Assembly (NCBI RefSeq): GCF_031755915.1 | Contig: NC_083381.1 | Span: 4,848,501 to 4,912,500 of the forward strand | DNA: 64,000 nt | DNA from: Ziziphus jujuba | Lineage: Eukaryota; Streptophyta; Magnoliopsida; Rosales; Rhamnaceae | Reading direction: 5' to 3' | Shown here: positions 35,701 through 47,832 of the stretch, in pieces | Numbering within the stretch: the stretch's first letter is position 1 | How the letters are laid out: every line of letters begins with the position of its first letter | Made by a program: the position numbers and the translations under genes | The notes under the pieces: model-generated | Told to the model about the DNA's origin: nothing | What the model saw: the letters and a program-made list of their open reading frames with translations, nothing else | Databases searched by the model: none

Positions 35701-36774
35701 TTATTTTTATACAATATTCAGTTTTTTTTTTTATTTTTTTATATTAATAAAAATATTGATGAACTATATAACATTTTGGATGGTACAGTTTAAATTCCCT
35801 AAATCATTGGAGGTATTAGAAATGGAAGAGCTGGATAGGCTTACGAGCATATGGCCTGATCATGACCAGCTTGCTCCTCCAGAATTCACCTCCAAACTTA
35901 CAAAATTATCAGCCGCCGACAAACAGTTGAATAGCTATCGAAATCTGCGTATAATACGAGTCCATAGATGTCAGAGGCTCAAATATATTTTTCCAGCCTC
36001 CGCCGCTAGAGGTCTTGAGCAGTTAGTGGAGCTGACTGTAACGAATTGCAGGTCCATCAAAGAAATCATTGCAAAAGAAGAAGGTGATGATGGTGCTGAA
36101 GAAATCATCAAGTTTGTGTTCCCAAAATTAGAGAAACTTTGCTTACGATATCTACCACAACTTGGGAGTTTCTATCCAGGAATGCATACTTACAAGTGGC
36201 CGTCATTGACTCGGGTGGAGATTATTGAATGTGAGAAAATGGAGATTTTAGCCGCCGACATTTCAACATTCCATCATCAACATGATCAAGCCACTACTAG
36301 TCCTAAACCTCTCTTTCTTATTGAAAAGGTAATTTAGTTACAAACAACATATACATAAATATAGTTTATTTAGAACTTGTTCTGGTAAGGTTTTTGATTA
36401 TCGTGTGCAACTAGTATGATTTCTCTCCCTCTCTTTCTATATATATATATATATATATGTATATAATAAATAAATTTCTTCGGTCTCCAAAAGACTGCGG
36501 ATTATATATAATCCATGTGACAAAAAGCAGTCTTTATATCTATATGCAGTCACACCCATATGTATAGTTTGTTCAGCTAATATTTATCATGTATGCTAAT
36601 ATTTATCATCTATGCTATATACAACATTTAATAGTTATTAATTGCGGAGTTGAGATGGAGATTTCCCCTGATGGAATACTTGTGATAACTGACTCAAAAT
36701 CTGCAGAAAGATCGCTACATTTAGCTGAAGAAGAAAAAGAAGATGATGATTATATTGTATACAAATCAATCTAG
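32760..36774 (+). CDS. CC-NB-ARC-LRR disease resistance protein (At4g27190/RPS2-like)
   Basis: Predicted intracellular immune receptor of the CNL class; such proteins sense pathogen effectors and switch on defence. Exon 1 is 32,760-35,585, exon 2 is 35,789-36,328 and exon 3 is 36,577-36,774. The introns are GT-AG, phase 0, and the total is about 1,187 residues. Residues 1-165 form an N-terminal region with heptad-like charged segments (about 33-100). NB-ARC follows: P-loop GVYGLGGVGKTT (188-199), kinase-2 KILIILDDIW (263-272), RNBS-B KILATSRTREVL (289-300), a GLPL variant CSGLPVLI (347-354) and MHDV (472-475). LRR units begin near residue 530 (LKVLDLTSF, LQTLCLEDC, LQILSLARS, LRLLDLSYC). The tail is acidic (EEEKEDDDY). 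All nucleotide-binding motifs are present, and no stop or frameshift interrupts exon 1. Oddities: Val for Leu in GLPL, and a shorter LRR end than many relatives. Exon 3 was chosen because CAG at 36,574-36,576 keeps the frame; that exon is the least certain part. Confidence 0.9.
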
Positions 36775-37299
36775 AATGGATGAAGGTGACCGATTTATAT
36801 CTTTTATTTTCTTTTGTTTTTGATTTACTTTTTATATAATTTTTATTGATATATGATCTTTATATAGATTTTCGTTTATATATAATTTATAATGCCTTAA
36901 TTATAATTTTTCAGTACACATTTATGTTGTAAATAATTTTTTTATTTATTAATATAATGCATATAGTAGGTTTCGTGTGTATATATATATAATCAGAGGT
37001 ATCATCTAACTGATTGGATAGCTCATTTAATGATAGGTCACATAGGAGCAGAATCAGTAAATTTATACATATTGATTCTTAGACACTTTTAAATAAACTC
37101 AATTTGTTTAATTTGGACTTGCAATTTTTATATCTGGCATTGCAACAAAATTTAAAAGACAAAGGCATTTCCATGAAATTGTTCACTTTTCCAAACTCCT
37201 AACAAAAATATATAAATGTAGAGAGGATGCAACTTGACTTTGTGCTTTAGTATTTTAGGAATAATATTGTTGTTTTAGACAAAACTGAAACAGTGGCAA
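36775..37299. other. 3' flank of the CNL gene, no other gene seen
   Basis: AT-rich, with AATATAA and TTTATAT-type words that could serve polyadenylation of the CNL transcript, but none is decisive. Confidence 0.4.
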
Positions 37300-37790
37300 A
37301 AGTTTATTAATGCTTTGTTTCAATGAGTTGCTTCTGTCACATGTTTCAGTTATGGTTGTCAAATGCTCTGTTTAAAGGACTTATCTACACTTGAGAATTG
37401 TTTATCCACCTGTGACAAATTGCCATGCATATCTGAGTTAATGAAATAATTTTGTTTAATTCGTCTTTTAGGAAACCAAGTGAAGCTGTCCGCTGATGCA
37501 GTATATTGACGAAACTTTTCCCATTTTCTATGGCAAATTTCTTCTTGCAACTCAGAAGAGATTTCTGCTCAAGAAAAAGAAGATAATGTATAACATTCAT
37601 CAAGACATATATCCCATTGATTCCTATCAATTGAAAGTTCTGAGACTGAAATTTTGTCAGTTTCTCCTCTAGAGGTGGCAGCGAAGATGTGATTCCTAAT
37701 AATTCCACACTTTTAAATTGGAAGGCATATATATATTTATGTTCATGCTTTCGATTACTTACTGCTCATGTTTTTCCATTTTACAATATC
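37300..37790 (+). pseudogene. CNL LRR fragment (copy 1 of a duplicated piece)
   Basis: 37,505-37,725 matches the end of CNL exon 1 at 35,325-35,585 (CTTTTCCCATTTTCTATGG, TTCTTGCA, GAAGATGTGATTC, AATTCCACAC), with frameshifts and a deletion. The ~200 bp before it (from TTGCTTCTGTCACATG) and the ~60 bp after it have no counterpart in the intact gene but do occur at 48,600-49,090, so both copies come from one already rearranged CNL relative. Confidence 0.8.
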
Positions 37791-37838
37791 CACGAATACA
37801 AATAAATAACACAAGCATACATACATATATACGGAAAT

Positions 37839-37986
37839 TCTATGGTGAAAATGGTCCGCATGAAGACCACAGTATTAGTAACGGTTTTTCATAGTATTAA
37901 CGACGGTTGCTTAGAAAATCGTCACCAATATTATGAAAAACCGTCATCAATACTGTGGTCCGTATGAGGACCGTCCGTACCATAGA
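37839..37986. mobile_element. 148-bp hairpin MITE
   Basis: The two halves are near-perfect inverted repeats: TCTATGGT...GGTCCGCATGAAGACCACAG on the left mirrors CTGTGGTCCGTATGAGGACC...ACCATAGA on the right, with AACGGTTTTTCATA also mirrored. The whole sequence folds into one long hairpin. I see no convincing target duplication, so the superfamily is open. Confidence 0.75.
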
Positions 37987-37989
37987 CGA

Positions 37990-38998
37990 ACTGTACATAT
38001 ATATATATATATAAATATACAGCTTTGAAAAAAAAATGTACTTTTTATTGTGTGTATTTATTTAATTGTTTAATTGTTTATCTATTTTATTTATATAGGA
38101 ATATTAGCTATTTATTTTGTTTTACTACTTGAGTTAATTAACAATAATAATTATGTTAATTTAATTTTTATTAAAGTTGGAATAGGGTTAAGAAACATAG
38201 GTCTTTGTACATAGGTTTAGAGTGGGAATATAATTTCTAGCTATAAAATTTAAGGTATGTAAATTTTTTCTCCTTCTCCTACCAGTCTTAAAGGATTCAT
38301 TAGGGGATTATTTTTTAAATTTCTCTTTAACGGTTTAAATTAATTAAGTTTTTCTCTTCCTATTGGAGGTTTTCATCAATCTTTGGGTGTCTTAGCCCAA
38401 AGAGAACAAGTTTTAGAAGTTTTAAGGATAGCAAAAGATTAGATGTTTTATAGGATTTATATGGTTTTTGAGATAAGTTTCTAGGATTAGATTGAATTTT
38501 AGATGTTGGAACCCTGATCTGAAATTTTTGTGGGTATCTATATAATGTGATTTTTTAGATTTGTTTTGAATATCTAAAAATTTCATTTGGCTCTAATACT
38601 TTTATGAATAATACTAGACATTTTTACGAATTTGTAAAAATTTATTTACTTAAGTTGGGTTTGTTTTCAATATTTTGAAATTTTAAAGTTTACGTTTCCT
38701 ATTTGATTTTATATACAACACCAGTATGATTGGTTTGTAAAATTTCAAAACAGATTTAAACAAAGTTATTTTGGCTTGAAATTTTATATGCGGTATCCTC
38801 TGTATATCGAGTTTTATGTAAAAACATTTAGCTTCACATTCCTTATATTTTATCCAGGATGATTTTCTAAGTGATGTATAATTGCTGCAAATTTTCATTT
38901 CCTAATTAGATCAGTTAAGAGTTGAAATTTGATTTAAATTACTTTGTGTCTTGAATAAACCTAATAATTTATATATAGTATGTCTGTTTTATGTACTG
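37990..38998. other. AT-rich spacer, no gene seen
   Basis: Nothing recognised. Short minus-strand open frames here are Lys/Ile/Tyr-rich and look like chance. Confidence 0.5.
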
Positions 38999-39001
38999 TA
39001 A

Positions 39002-39490
39002 CACTACTAAAAAAATCACTTTCAATGACCAGTCTTTTTGGTCGCCAAAAATGGATTTTTGGTTGGTTGCTAAAAGCCCGTCACTAATTGTATTTAGTTA
39101 CTGAACAACTTTCGTCGCTAAAACTTAAAACTTTCAGCAACCAGATTTTGATTTTTCAGTGACCATGCTTTAGACTCTAAAACTCTGAAAAATTCACCAA
39201 TTTAATCAACTTTTGGTAGCGTAAAGTGGTTTAAGTGACCAATATTATAATTATTATTGACCAACAACATGGTCACTGAAAAATAACTTTTTTGAGACCA
39301 AATTGATTGGTCACTAAAAATACTCACAGCAACCAACATAGTAGTCACTTTTGGTCTTTTACATATTCAAAAATGTTTTTAATCACCGAAAATTGGTCAC
39401 CAATGCTCTATATTCAGCAACCAAACTTTAGTCTCTAAATGCTTTATGTTAGCAACCAATAGGTGAGCAAAGCCTGATGGTTTGGCTGAA
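39002..39490. repeat. CACTA left terminal and subterminal repeats
   Basis: Starts with the CACTACTAAAAAAA terminus. Then come variants of TTGGTCACTAAAA, TTTTTCAGTGACC and AGCAACCAA, in both orientations, every 20-60 bp. Confidence 0.85.
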
Positions 39491-40614
39491 TAGTCAATAC
39501 CCCTTTCTACTGGAATAAGTCAATAATAAGAAACAGAGAGATTTTAATAAATCATTCCCCTTAAAGATCTTGTATTCCATCTAACCTTCTAAATGGAATG
39601 TTTTTAACAAAATATAATCATCATGAATGTAGAGAATATAGATATATATATATATATATAACCCAAGAGAATAAATTGAAAACGACCCCAACCAATTAGA
39701 TATTAAACTAGTACTTAGAGAAGTTAGTGTAACACATAAAAGACAAGGCGGTAAAAATGATAACATTTTTTTTTTTTTTTTTTTGGTTGAAGATAAAAAT
39801 GATAACTTACATACACAAACAGACCTCATATACATTAGAAATGTGCGTACATTATATTTCCAAGCATCCATGGAAATAAAATCTTTAGAATTCAAGTTCT
39901 TAACAATGCAAACAATCATTAAGGATGCTTAATTAGGTATCAATAATGGTTTGGTACTACAAAGTTACTTTGGGCTATGACCATCAATGAATTAGGCACC
40001 AGACTAATGAAAAAGGAATCTCAGTAACCTATAAAAGAAAAAGTAATTCCAATAATATACATCCATCTATTCAGACAATGTTGATGTGCCAACAAATATG
40101 TAGAAACATCCATGAAAAATGAAACCTCATAAAAAGCATGGCAACCACACAACATCTAAACTAATCTTGATTAAATCCAATTAATTGTCAGTATCCAAAG
40201 AAACATAAAAATTTGGCAATCAAAGGAAAAAGCATATAGCCTAATAAAAAGAACTTGCAAGGGTGGACCCTCTACGTTGCTATCCCAAGTGCTCAACAGT
40301 TGAAAATTCTCTATTTGGATGGAGAGACAGCTAAGGTGTAACCCATTTTTTAAGAAAAGATGAATGTAAGTAGAGACAAAATGCTCAATTTGACTAAGCT
40401 TTTACCTTAAAAGAATTGGGGTTAAAAGCAAACCAAAGGCAATAAGTTGAATGAACGAAGGCACTCTCCCACGACCCACATTTCATACTTCACTTATTGT
40501 CAAAAATCAAATGTTAAACCACATAAAGATCAAATAACTACCTCAAAAGAGTGAATTGCACTTAGAAAATTATGCAGAAAATAAAATAAACATGTTCATA
40601 TTTGTTGCTATTAC

Positions 40615-40742
40615 CGAATGTATAGGTGACAGGTTTTCTATCATGAAGGGAGCGCCTTGGACCAAGTCCATCCACACTTAAGAAATTATCAAGAAGGAGA
40701 GCTTGTCTGTGTTGTTTCTTCAGCAGCCTCTCCTTCCTTTGT
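40615..40742 (-). pseudogene. Captured exon of a second nuclear gene (possible chromatin protein)
   Basis: The minus strand reads QRKERLLKKQHRQALLLDNF followed by LSVDGLGPRRSLHDRKPVTY and TF, then a donor-like G|GTAAT at 40,614. Composition is unlike the flanking AT-rich noise: a basic Arg/Lys segment, then a compact stretch. From memory it resembles a segment of plant DDT-domain chromatin-associated proteins, but I am not sure of the family. It is one exon only, without a start, inside the CACTA element. Confidence 0.5.
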
Positions 40743-41220
40743 TTAAAATAGCAATCAAACAACACAATATTTATAATCTTTTCAATGCTATATATATATA
40801 TATATATAAACCAATACAGAACTAGAAATCCTAATACATATATATATATATATATATAAAGAAGAAGAAGAAATTAGATATATACATATATATATAAAGC
40901 CACTATAAATGCTATATATATATACATATATAGAAGAAGAAGAAAGAAAGAAAAACACAATATTCACGTATCTCCATCCCCATATATTATTCCATTCAAC
41001 AATCAGTTAAAGCAGAACAAATCCTGAAGCTTAGGGCATAAATTAACTGTCATTGGACGGGAAGCAAGTGTTTTATCCCCCTGAAACAACTTGTCACCAC
41101 AGTATCTTTCTAATATAATGCATGAAAATATGCCAAGCTGACACGGAAACCTTGTGCTACTCTATTTATGCTTGCTAACAGTGAACGCTCCAGTAAGTCT
41201 TATAAGCATCCCATAAGACT

Positions 41221-41308
41221 TCTCAACCTACTAAACCAACCTCAAGCTATCCACCCTACACACGTCTCAACCTACTAAACCAACCTCAAGCTATCCACCC
41301 TACACACA
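41221..41308. repeat. 44-bp tandem duplication
   Basis: Two copies of a 44-bp unit starting TCTCAACCTACTAAACCAAC, identical except at the last bases. Confidence 0.85.
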
Positions 41309-43015
41309 TAAACGAGTAAGCTTTCTCCTCTGTAACTCAATCTAAAGAGATCCTGCAAAAAGTGTCATTTATTTTTCACTGCTTCAAGTTCCCAAAATTT
41401 AGACACTGCACTTTCCAAATTGACATGTAATGTTTGTGTTTGGAATTACTTTAGCAATAATGCCCATCTAATTGGGTTTCTTAACTATAAGAGGATCATG
41501 AAAAACATAACAAGACCTTAAGGAGACTTTCTCACACATAGTAGATCAATTTACAAGCACATTTTTCTAAACTTATATTTAATATATATTCCATCATGAT
41601 GCAGACATATTGTGTTCAAACCAACAGGTTCAAAGAGATATTTCAATTGCAGAGCAGACACAGCAATAACATGTTTTAAAATGTTGGTGGGATGTGGTTG
41701 CAAACCATGCAGACACATTGCAGAGAATTAGTTTTTTGAGGTAATTTATAAATTGTGGCACTTTGATCTTCATCTTTGAACATATTATTCTAATTAGAGA
41801 TAGTCCATCTCCATTTTTTTTGTTTCTGAATTAACTTTTCATTATGATTAATAGGTCCAGAAAGAATATAATTAGAATAGACTTTTCATTTTCTAGTTAT
41901 GGATATCAGATTGATATTATACAATTGGAAACCACATACTTGTGCACCAGTTATTCAATAGACAAGTGGCACATGACCACTTGGGTTAGTGGTATTACAT
42001 CTCAGCTTCTAGAGATTCATGGCATAGTTTGAGCACTCAATTATGTTAATTAATGAATCTGTCAAACCACATGATAAAATTAATATTTATCAAAGTAAAG
42101 CAACTTTCAACTCAATGGAGGAAACAGCCAGCAAACATTACAAAATTGCATACCTTCAAGGCTTTATTAAACAAGTATGACCACAGCCAGTTATATTTGT
42201 AGGTTAGATTATTTTCCTTGGAAGTTAAAAGGATTATGGGTGTCATAGGCTGTTATGAGTTCTCTGTCACTCTGGTTTTCTGGCTAATGCACATAATCAA
42301 ATAGAGAGTTTTGACATTTTTATGGTTTAATTGTATAAATAATCGTTTGTAAGAAGATAAAATTCAGTCCAATAATTCTATGTTCATCTAATATATCAGG
42401 GAAATTTTGTCTAACGAATTCAATGCAATGTAACAAGGTAAAATAATCATTACCTTCATTGAAAATATGTGAACCAGTTAAACCTTTGCAATCTCAGGGA
42501 GACTTTTCGTTGGTTCTGCATAACAAGATATGGCCATCAGATCAAAGAGTGAATACATGAATATAGAGAACCATGAACTAGAAATGTTGAAATCAACAAT
42601 TTTTACTTCTGCACACTTTTAAGGACAACAAATATAACTATAGAAACAAAATAACGAAGGAAAATAAAAGTTGATAATGACAGAAAAGAGAAAAGAGAGG
42701 CTATTCCATATTAGAAACTTGGAAAGCATGTATACAACACTTTACAATATATTCCAACTACTGGAAATTTAAACCAAGTTGGAATACTAACGAATTTGAG
42801 GTAAACTCCAGAACCTTTTCATAAGATTCGCAGAGAGAGAAACATGTAAACACTATTGACTAACTGGATTCAGAAACAGATCGGGGAGATTTCCTTTTAC
42901 TAATCTGTGACATGTTTTTTCTTTTTCTCTTTCATTCATATAAAAATAAAAAATGCAAAATGACTAGGATAACCATGATTGGAGAAAACAAACAGAGAGA
43001 ATTAGTGTGACTTAC

Positions 43016-44240
43016 GATTGATTGCTTGGTGCTTCATCAATGCAAACCGCTTCATCAGCCAGTTTCACATGAAGAGCATCCTTATCTATGGTGAAGTAAA
43101 CAGCAACATAAGGTATACCAATCTCATGTGCAGTTCTAATAACGCGAACAACTATTCCTCCTATATTTGCCACCAGAATTTTATCCTCAAGACAAGTAGT
43201 ATTGAGAGCTCCTCCTTGCTTCTTATATTTATTACTAACTCTAACACCTTGATCTCTTTGCCTGGGAAAGTTCACTTTACTTCCCACCATAAAGATACAT
43301 TGCGAACTCCTGATTCCTTGACTTCTCCATAAAAACAATCCATTCAATTTAAATAGGTGACCCAAGAAATTGCAGAACAAATTAGATAAACCAATAAAAA
43401 ACTAGAACTCCTAATACAGGCTCCAAGAGAAGGGGACGGGGGCGGGGGGGGGGGGGGGAGCAACGGTGTGGGGAGTTGCTTTTTTTTTTTTTTGCAGGAT
43501 GAAAAAAAGAATCTTTTAAATGAACCCATTTCAATTTCTACAATTGAACATTATAGGAACCCTCAGAACCAAAACCCAAATGCAAAAATTCTGTCCTTAC
43601 AAAGAAAAAGCAATGAACCGCATAAAGAAGAACTCACAGGTGGCGAAGTAGCAGATTTGCACATGTGCATTGTGGCATCCACATCAAGAAAACAATAAAG
43701 GAAAGCCTAAGGAAGCCAACTTTATCGAAATAGTAAAAGCTTAATGTGAATTCCAGTGCCACCATCTAAAACCCAAAAACGGATCTAATAAAAAAAAGGC
43801 GTGGAAATTTACCTGCACAAGTGAAGGACAACGAAGTTTTGGGACCAAATCAGAAAGAAAGTGTGTGAGTAAAGAGGGAGGAAGGAAAAAGAATGTGTTG
43901 GGGGATATGAAGGAGATGGGACTAGAAAAGTTCGATGAAAACGAGGAGAGTGGGAGTCGCTATGTGATTGAAAGCGACGGAGAAACAGAGGGGGAAAAGG
44001 AAAAGAGAGAAATAAAGAGGTAAAGCATACCTGAGAGGCAGCTAGATCGGGATCATCCGTCAGTCGGAGAGAGAAGAAACACGGAAGAAATTCGTATGCG
44101 GCCGTAGAGTAGGGGATGACATTGTTGGAGTGACGAAGCACTGCAGAGTCTCAAATTGGGCTAGGGCAAAATGTTGTTTTAACTGGAAGGGAACGAAGGG
44201 AAGGGTGGCAAATTTCCCGCCAAGCCAAAATGAAAATTTT
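43016..44240 (-). pseudogene. CAC2: Captured 5' part of a plastid biotin carboxylase gene (heteromeric acetyl-CoA carboxylase subunit)
   Basis: The intact enzyme carboxylates biotin on BCCP in plastids, the first half of acetyl-CoA carboxylation for fatty acid synthesis. On the minus strand, leader exons appear at 44,240-44,031 and up to 43,813 (donors CAG|GTATGC and CAG|GTAAAT). Coding exon 1 is 43,670-43,638 (MHMCKSATSPP, then GTGAGT). Exon 2 is about 43,348-43,016, with SSQCIFMVGSKVNFPRQR (transit-peptide region), then KILVAN, VRVIRTAHEIGIP, DKDALHVKLADEAVCIDEAP and a GTAAGT donor. The conserved ILVANRGEIAVRV is damaged to ILVANIGGIVVRV, losing the Arg and Glu. The ATP-grasp and biotin-binding parts (most of the protein) are absent. 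It is a decayed fragment inside the CACTA element, with introns kept. Confidence 0.85.
43438..43460 (+). repeat. G-rich run in captured intron
   Basis: GGGGACGGGGGC followed by about 17 G. Lies in the intron between biotin carboxylase exons 1 and 2. Homopolymer length may be a sequencing estimate. Confidence 0.6.
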
Positions 44241-46143
44241 ATTTGTTTGGCAAGACCCAAATTTTAAAGTAAAAATTTTATATTTTATATGATAAATAAA
44301 TTAATATAATTTTTTATATATAATATCGATATAAAAATAATATTAATTGACTTTGTTAATTTATTGAGATGGTATTAATGTTATAGAAGTGGTTAATCTA
44401 ATTAATCAAAGGCAAATTTAACCCGTATCTATATAAAATTATTACATGTTCATAATGTGATTTAAGTATACTTTTCGGAAATATATAACTACAAGTTTAT
44501 AGTAAATATCAAATCAGTATGCATATATATGCTTCTGAAGAAAAATATTTGTGTTTTACATATATATATATAAATATACTAATATATATGCATGTTGATG
44601 TATGCATGCAATATTGACTACAATGACATATTAAGTTCTATTCCGAAAGAATTTTAATTTTTATTCATATAACAAGTAAGACCACTTTAATAAGTCCACT
44701 CTTTTATAAAAGAAAAATGCTTTATACTCTAAGGTAAAATATTCTTTCTCTCTCTCTATATATATATATTTTTTTATTATATGCATTAAAGAAATCAAAT
44801 TACAATATTTATACAAGAAAATAATGACTCTACCATCAATTGTTTTTTAATGAAATTTATATAGTTTGCTCTTCTAATAAATATCTTACTTTATAATGAA
44901 AATCGTAGTAATATGGAAAATGCTATTTATAATCAATAATGACCATCATTAGGGATGTTTGTTATAAGCCGAAGAAAATTTAAAAAAAAAAAACCAATTA
45001 AATTGAAACCAATTGAAAGAACTGAATGTCATTAATTGGTTAGCTAAACTAGTCAAAATATAAGCAGTCGATGTTCGTGTTGATCTTTGAAAGCTAATAA
45101 TTAACTGAACAAATGAAAAAAATAACAGAAGAATCAAAATTGACCAATCAATACTTACATGGTTTTCAAAATTCCAAAATTGATTTTTTATCGAATAACC
45201 TATTGATTAAAATTTTCCGTTTAAAAACTAAACCGATCAAACGTGATTATTGAATTTATCCTTACCCATTATTAGTGACATATTGACATGGTAACTTAAT
45301 AGGTTACTAATAAAAATTCACTTTTCCATAATATAAGAAAAATAATAAATGTAATCAATTAATATTTGCCAAGTCAGTATAGGTCCCACTAATCACCAGT
45401 GGTGGCAAAGAATGCATCTTTATTTGTATGTACATCATGATGATGTCACTTTTTTTTTTTTAATAAACCAAGAAAGGAGATATTTTAATATCAAATATAG
45501 TTGAATTTAAAATTTAAAGATTATCATCAATGATAATTGTTATTTAAACCATTCTAAAAGAGCATTTAAGCAAATGATTAAATATTAAGTCTACATAGTT
45601 AATTGATAACTCATAGCATCTACATATCAATATGGTTTTTATTATAAAGTGGAGGAGAGTTTCTATTTTATCAAATTTATATACAATATTGTTTATATCT
45701 ATAGCTATATTTAAAGGATAATAAATTTATGTATGTATATATGTATGATAATATATTTCCACACATATACACACACACACATATATATATATATATGAAT
45801 TCAAATACACAAGTACCAATTACAAATATGTATATATATATATAGAGAGAGAGAGAAGTAGTTATATTTTTTTTATATTATATTCTAAACAATAAAAAAA
45901 ATCTCAAATGACCAATTTTTTTATCACTAAAAGGTATTATCCTTTATTTTTATTTTTTTTAATTATTTATGCTATCACTTGCTTGCTCATGTTTAGTAGT
46001 CAAAGGTGTACTATATCATCATTTTTTTTTTAATTTCAAAAAATTTTAACTATCAACCTTTTGATCACTCATGCAACATTTCAACAATAAAAGCTTTTAG
46101 ATGGCTTAAGGTGTTATATTCATATTCTATCCCAAAAAGAAAA

Positions 46144-46168
46144 AGGGGGGGGGGGGGGGGGGGGGGGG
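46144..46168 (+). repeat. Poly(G) run
   Basis: An uninterrupted run of about 23 G in AT-rich DNA near the right end of the CACTA element. Capable of G-quadruplex formation; the exact length is likely unreliable. Confidence 0.7.
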
Positions 46169-46249
46169 TCTTATATTCATATTTTTGTTGCATTATTTAA
46201 TTATTACAACTATATATAATTATGTGCTCACCAAAAGTTTCATCTAGTA

Positions 46250-46740
46250 AACAATTTACTTTTACTCTTTTTAAGCAACCAAACTCCATCTACTCACTCA
46301 TTATTAGTATTAATGACCAATTCATTGGCCACTAAGACAAAAGTTTTGGTGACCAAAGAATGGCCACTAATTTCATGCACTTATATTTATTTTCATTTTT
46401 AATTACTTAGACTATAATAACCAAATATTGATCGGTGATAATTAATTTCAATGACCAATACATATATGGTCACTGAAAAATCTTCTTCCCGCTAAAAAAG
46501 ACGTAGGAAAGATTTTCTGCTCTCACATTGAGTAACCAAAATTTAATTGGTCATTAAAAACTTAGATTTAGTGATCAATCCTTGGTTGCTGAAAATGTTA
46601 TCTCACCATTTTTCCAATATGAGATAAGAAATTTTTAGCGACCATTATATGGTAACTGATGTTAGTCTTAACGACCAAAAAAGTTTAGTTGCAAAAGATT
46701 TAGTCACTAATTCCCTTTTTCTTTTCTTTTTTTAGTAGTG
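46250..46740. repeat. CACTA right subterminal and terminal repeats
   Basis: Mirror of the left end: GACCAA, TGGCCACTAA, GGTCACTGAAAAA and GGTCATTAAAAA words in both orientations, finishing with TTTTTTTAGTAGTG. Confidence 0.85.
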
Positions 46741-46743
46741 TAA

Positions 46744-47830
46744 CACCGTAAAATTTTGACCTCTTTTGGCCTTATATTTTTTTCACAATGATTTTTCTTT
46801 ATATTGAACTTCATATGAATCATTGTTTTTCAGTTTTTGTTAATAAGTTACTAAGTTTGTTTTGACCATTTTTTTGGCCTTTATTTGAGATATAAAAATT
46901 TATTTGACTACATATATATGTCTAGTATTATCTTATAAAATTTCAATTAATATTAAATTTTTATGAGAGAGAAACAAATTGGAAATTAAATGTATGTTTA
47001 TAAAAACCTGATATTTTTAGTATTTTGTGTCAAATTATTAATGAATTTTGAATAGGTTTTCATTATTATTTTAATCTAAAATTTCAATCAAAGTCACTTA
47101 TGCATGTATACAATACCTTTGTAAATTTTTAGATTTAGATGATATCATTTGCTAGGAAATAATTTTTCTTGTTCTAGGACTGTTTATTGGTAATTAGGTA
47201 CATAATTTTAGTTCTAATGAGATGATCATGTTGTAAGCTTGACTTTAAAAATTAATGATTTAGAATTGGCATAGAATCTTTAAAGGATTTTTTAGAAGGT
47301 CTTTAATTGCTTTGAATAATAAATTTATGTTTTGGAAATTTAAACTCTTTTTCGTTGTTTGGCAAATTAATATTAAAAAGAAAATTAAACTAAAGCAATT
47401 AAAAATTAAAGAAAGCAATTGAATTGACTAAGAAGAAAAACAATGATATAGAAACGTTACAGTTTTGGATTCCCGACTACTTTTTCATATTCATTTTAAT
47501 GCATGCGACCAAATTCCAACAATGATATATGCCAACCACACTTAATCTTTAAAATAATCAAAGGATGGTTCCTCAAATAATGGGTTTAATTCACATAAGG
47601 CAATCTAATTATTCCTAATCTAGATTGACCTAATTAAATCCTAGAACATGTGAATCAAATAAAAATGAGATTAAGCTTTATCATGGCATCAAAGGTATTT
47701 CTATATAACATAAAAATGGTATGATAGTATTTCTATTTATCATGTAATCCATTGCAAACAATATTATTTTCTATATTCCTTTGCAGAAAATTTAAAAGAG
47801 TTTTTAGAAGGTTTATAATTTCTTTGGATA
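46744..47830. other. AT-rich spacer, no gene seen
   Basis: No long open frame and no recognised repeat end. Confidence 0.5.
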
Positions 47831-47832
47831 AT

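Larger units (their letters stand above)
39002..46740. mobile_element. Pack-CACTA transposon with captured gene fragments
   Basis: The left end CACTACTAAAAAAA (39,002) and the right end TTTTTTTAGTAGTG (to 46,740) are perfect inverted repeats of CACTA (En/Spm) type, and a perfect 3-bp duplication TAA flanks them (38,999-39,001 and 46,741-46,743). Both ends carry 400-500 bp of subterminal repeats built on GGTCACTGAAAAA / TTTTTCAGTGACC and GCAACCAA words, the usual transposase-binding arrangement. The 6.8-kb interior has no transposase. Instead it has minus-strand exons of a plastid biotin carboxylase gene (43,016-44,240) and a short exon from a second gene (40,615-40,742), with intron donors preserved. 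It is therefore non-autonomous and has captured host DNA rather than cDNA. Confidence 0.9.

Noticed and set aside
40780..40940. CRISPR-like or satellite array
   Set aside because: It is (TA)n and GAA microsatellite DNA with no spaced repeats.
43016..43670. A functional biotin carboxylase gene
   Set aside because: The conserved ANRGE residues are changed, nothing of the ATP-grasp domain follows, and the exons sit within CACTA termini.
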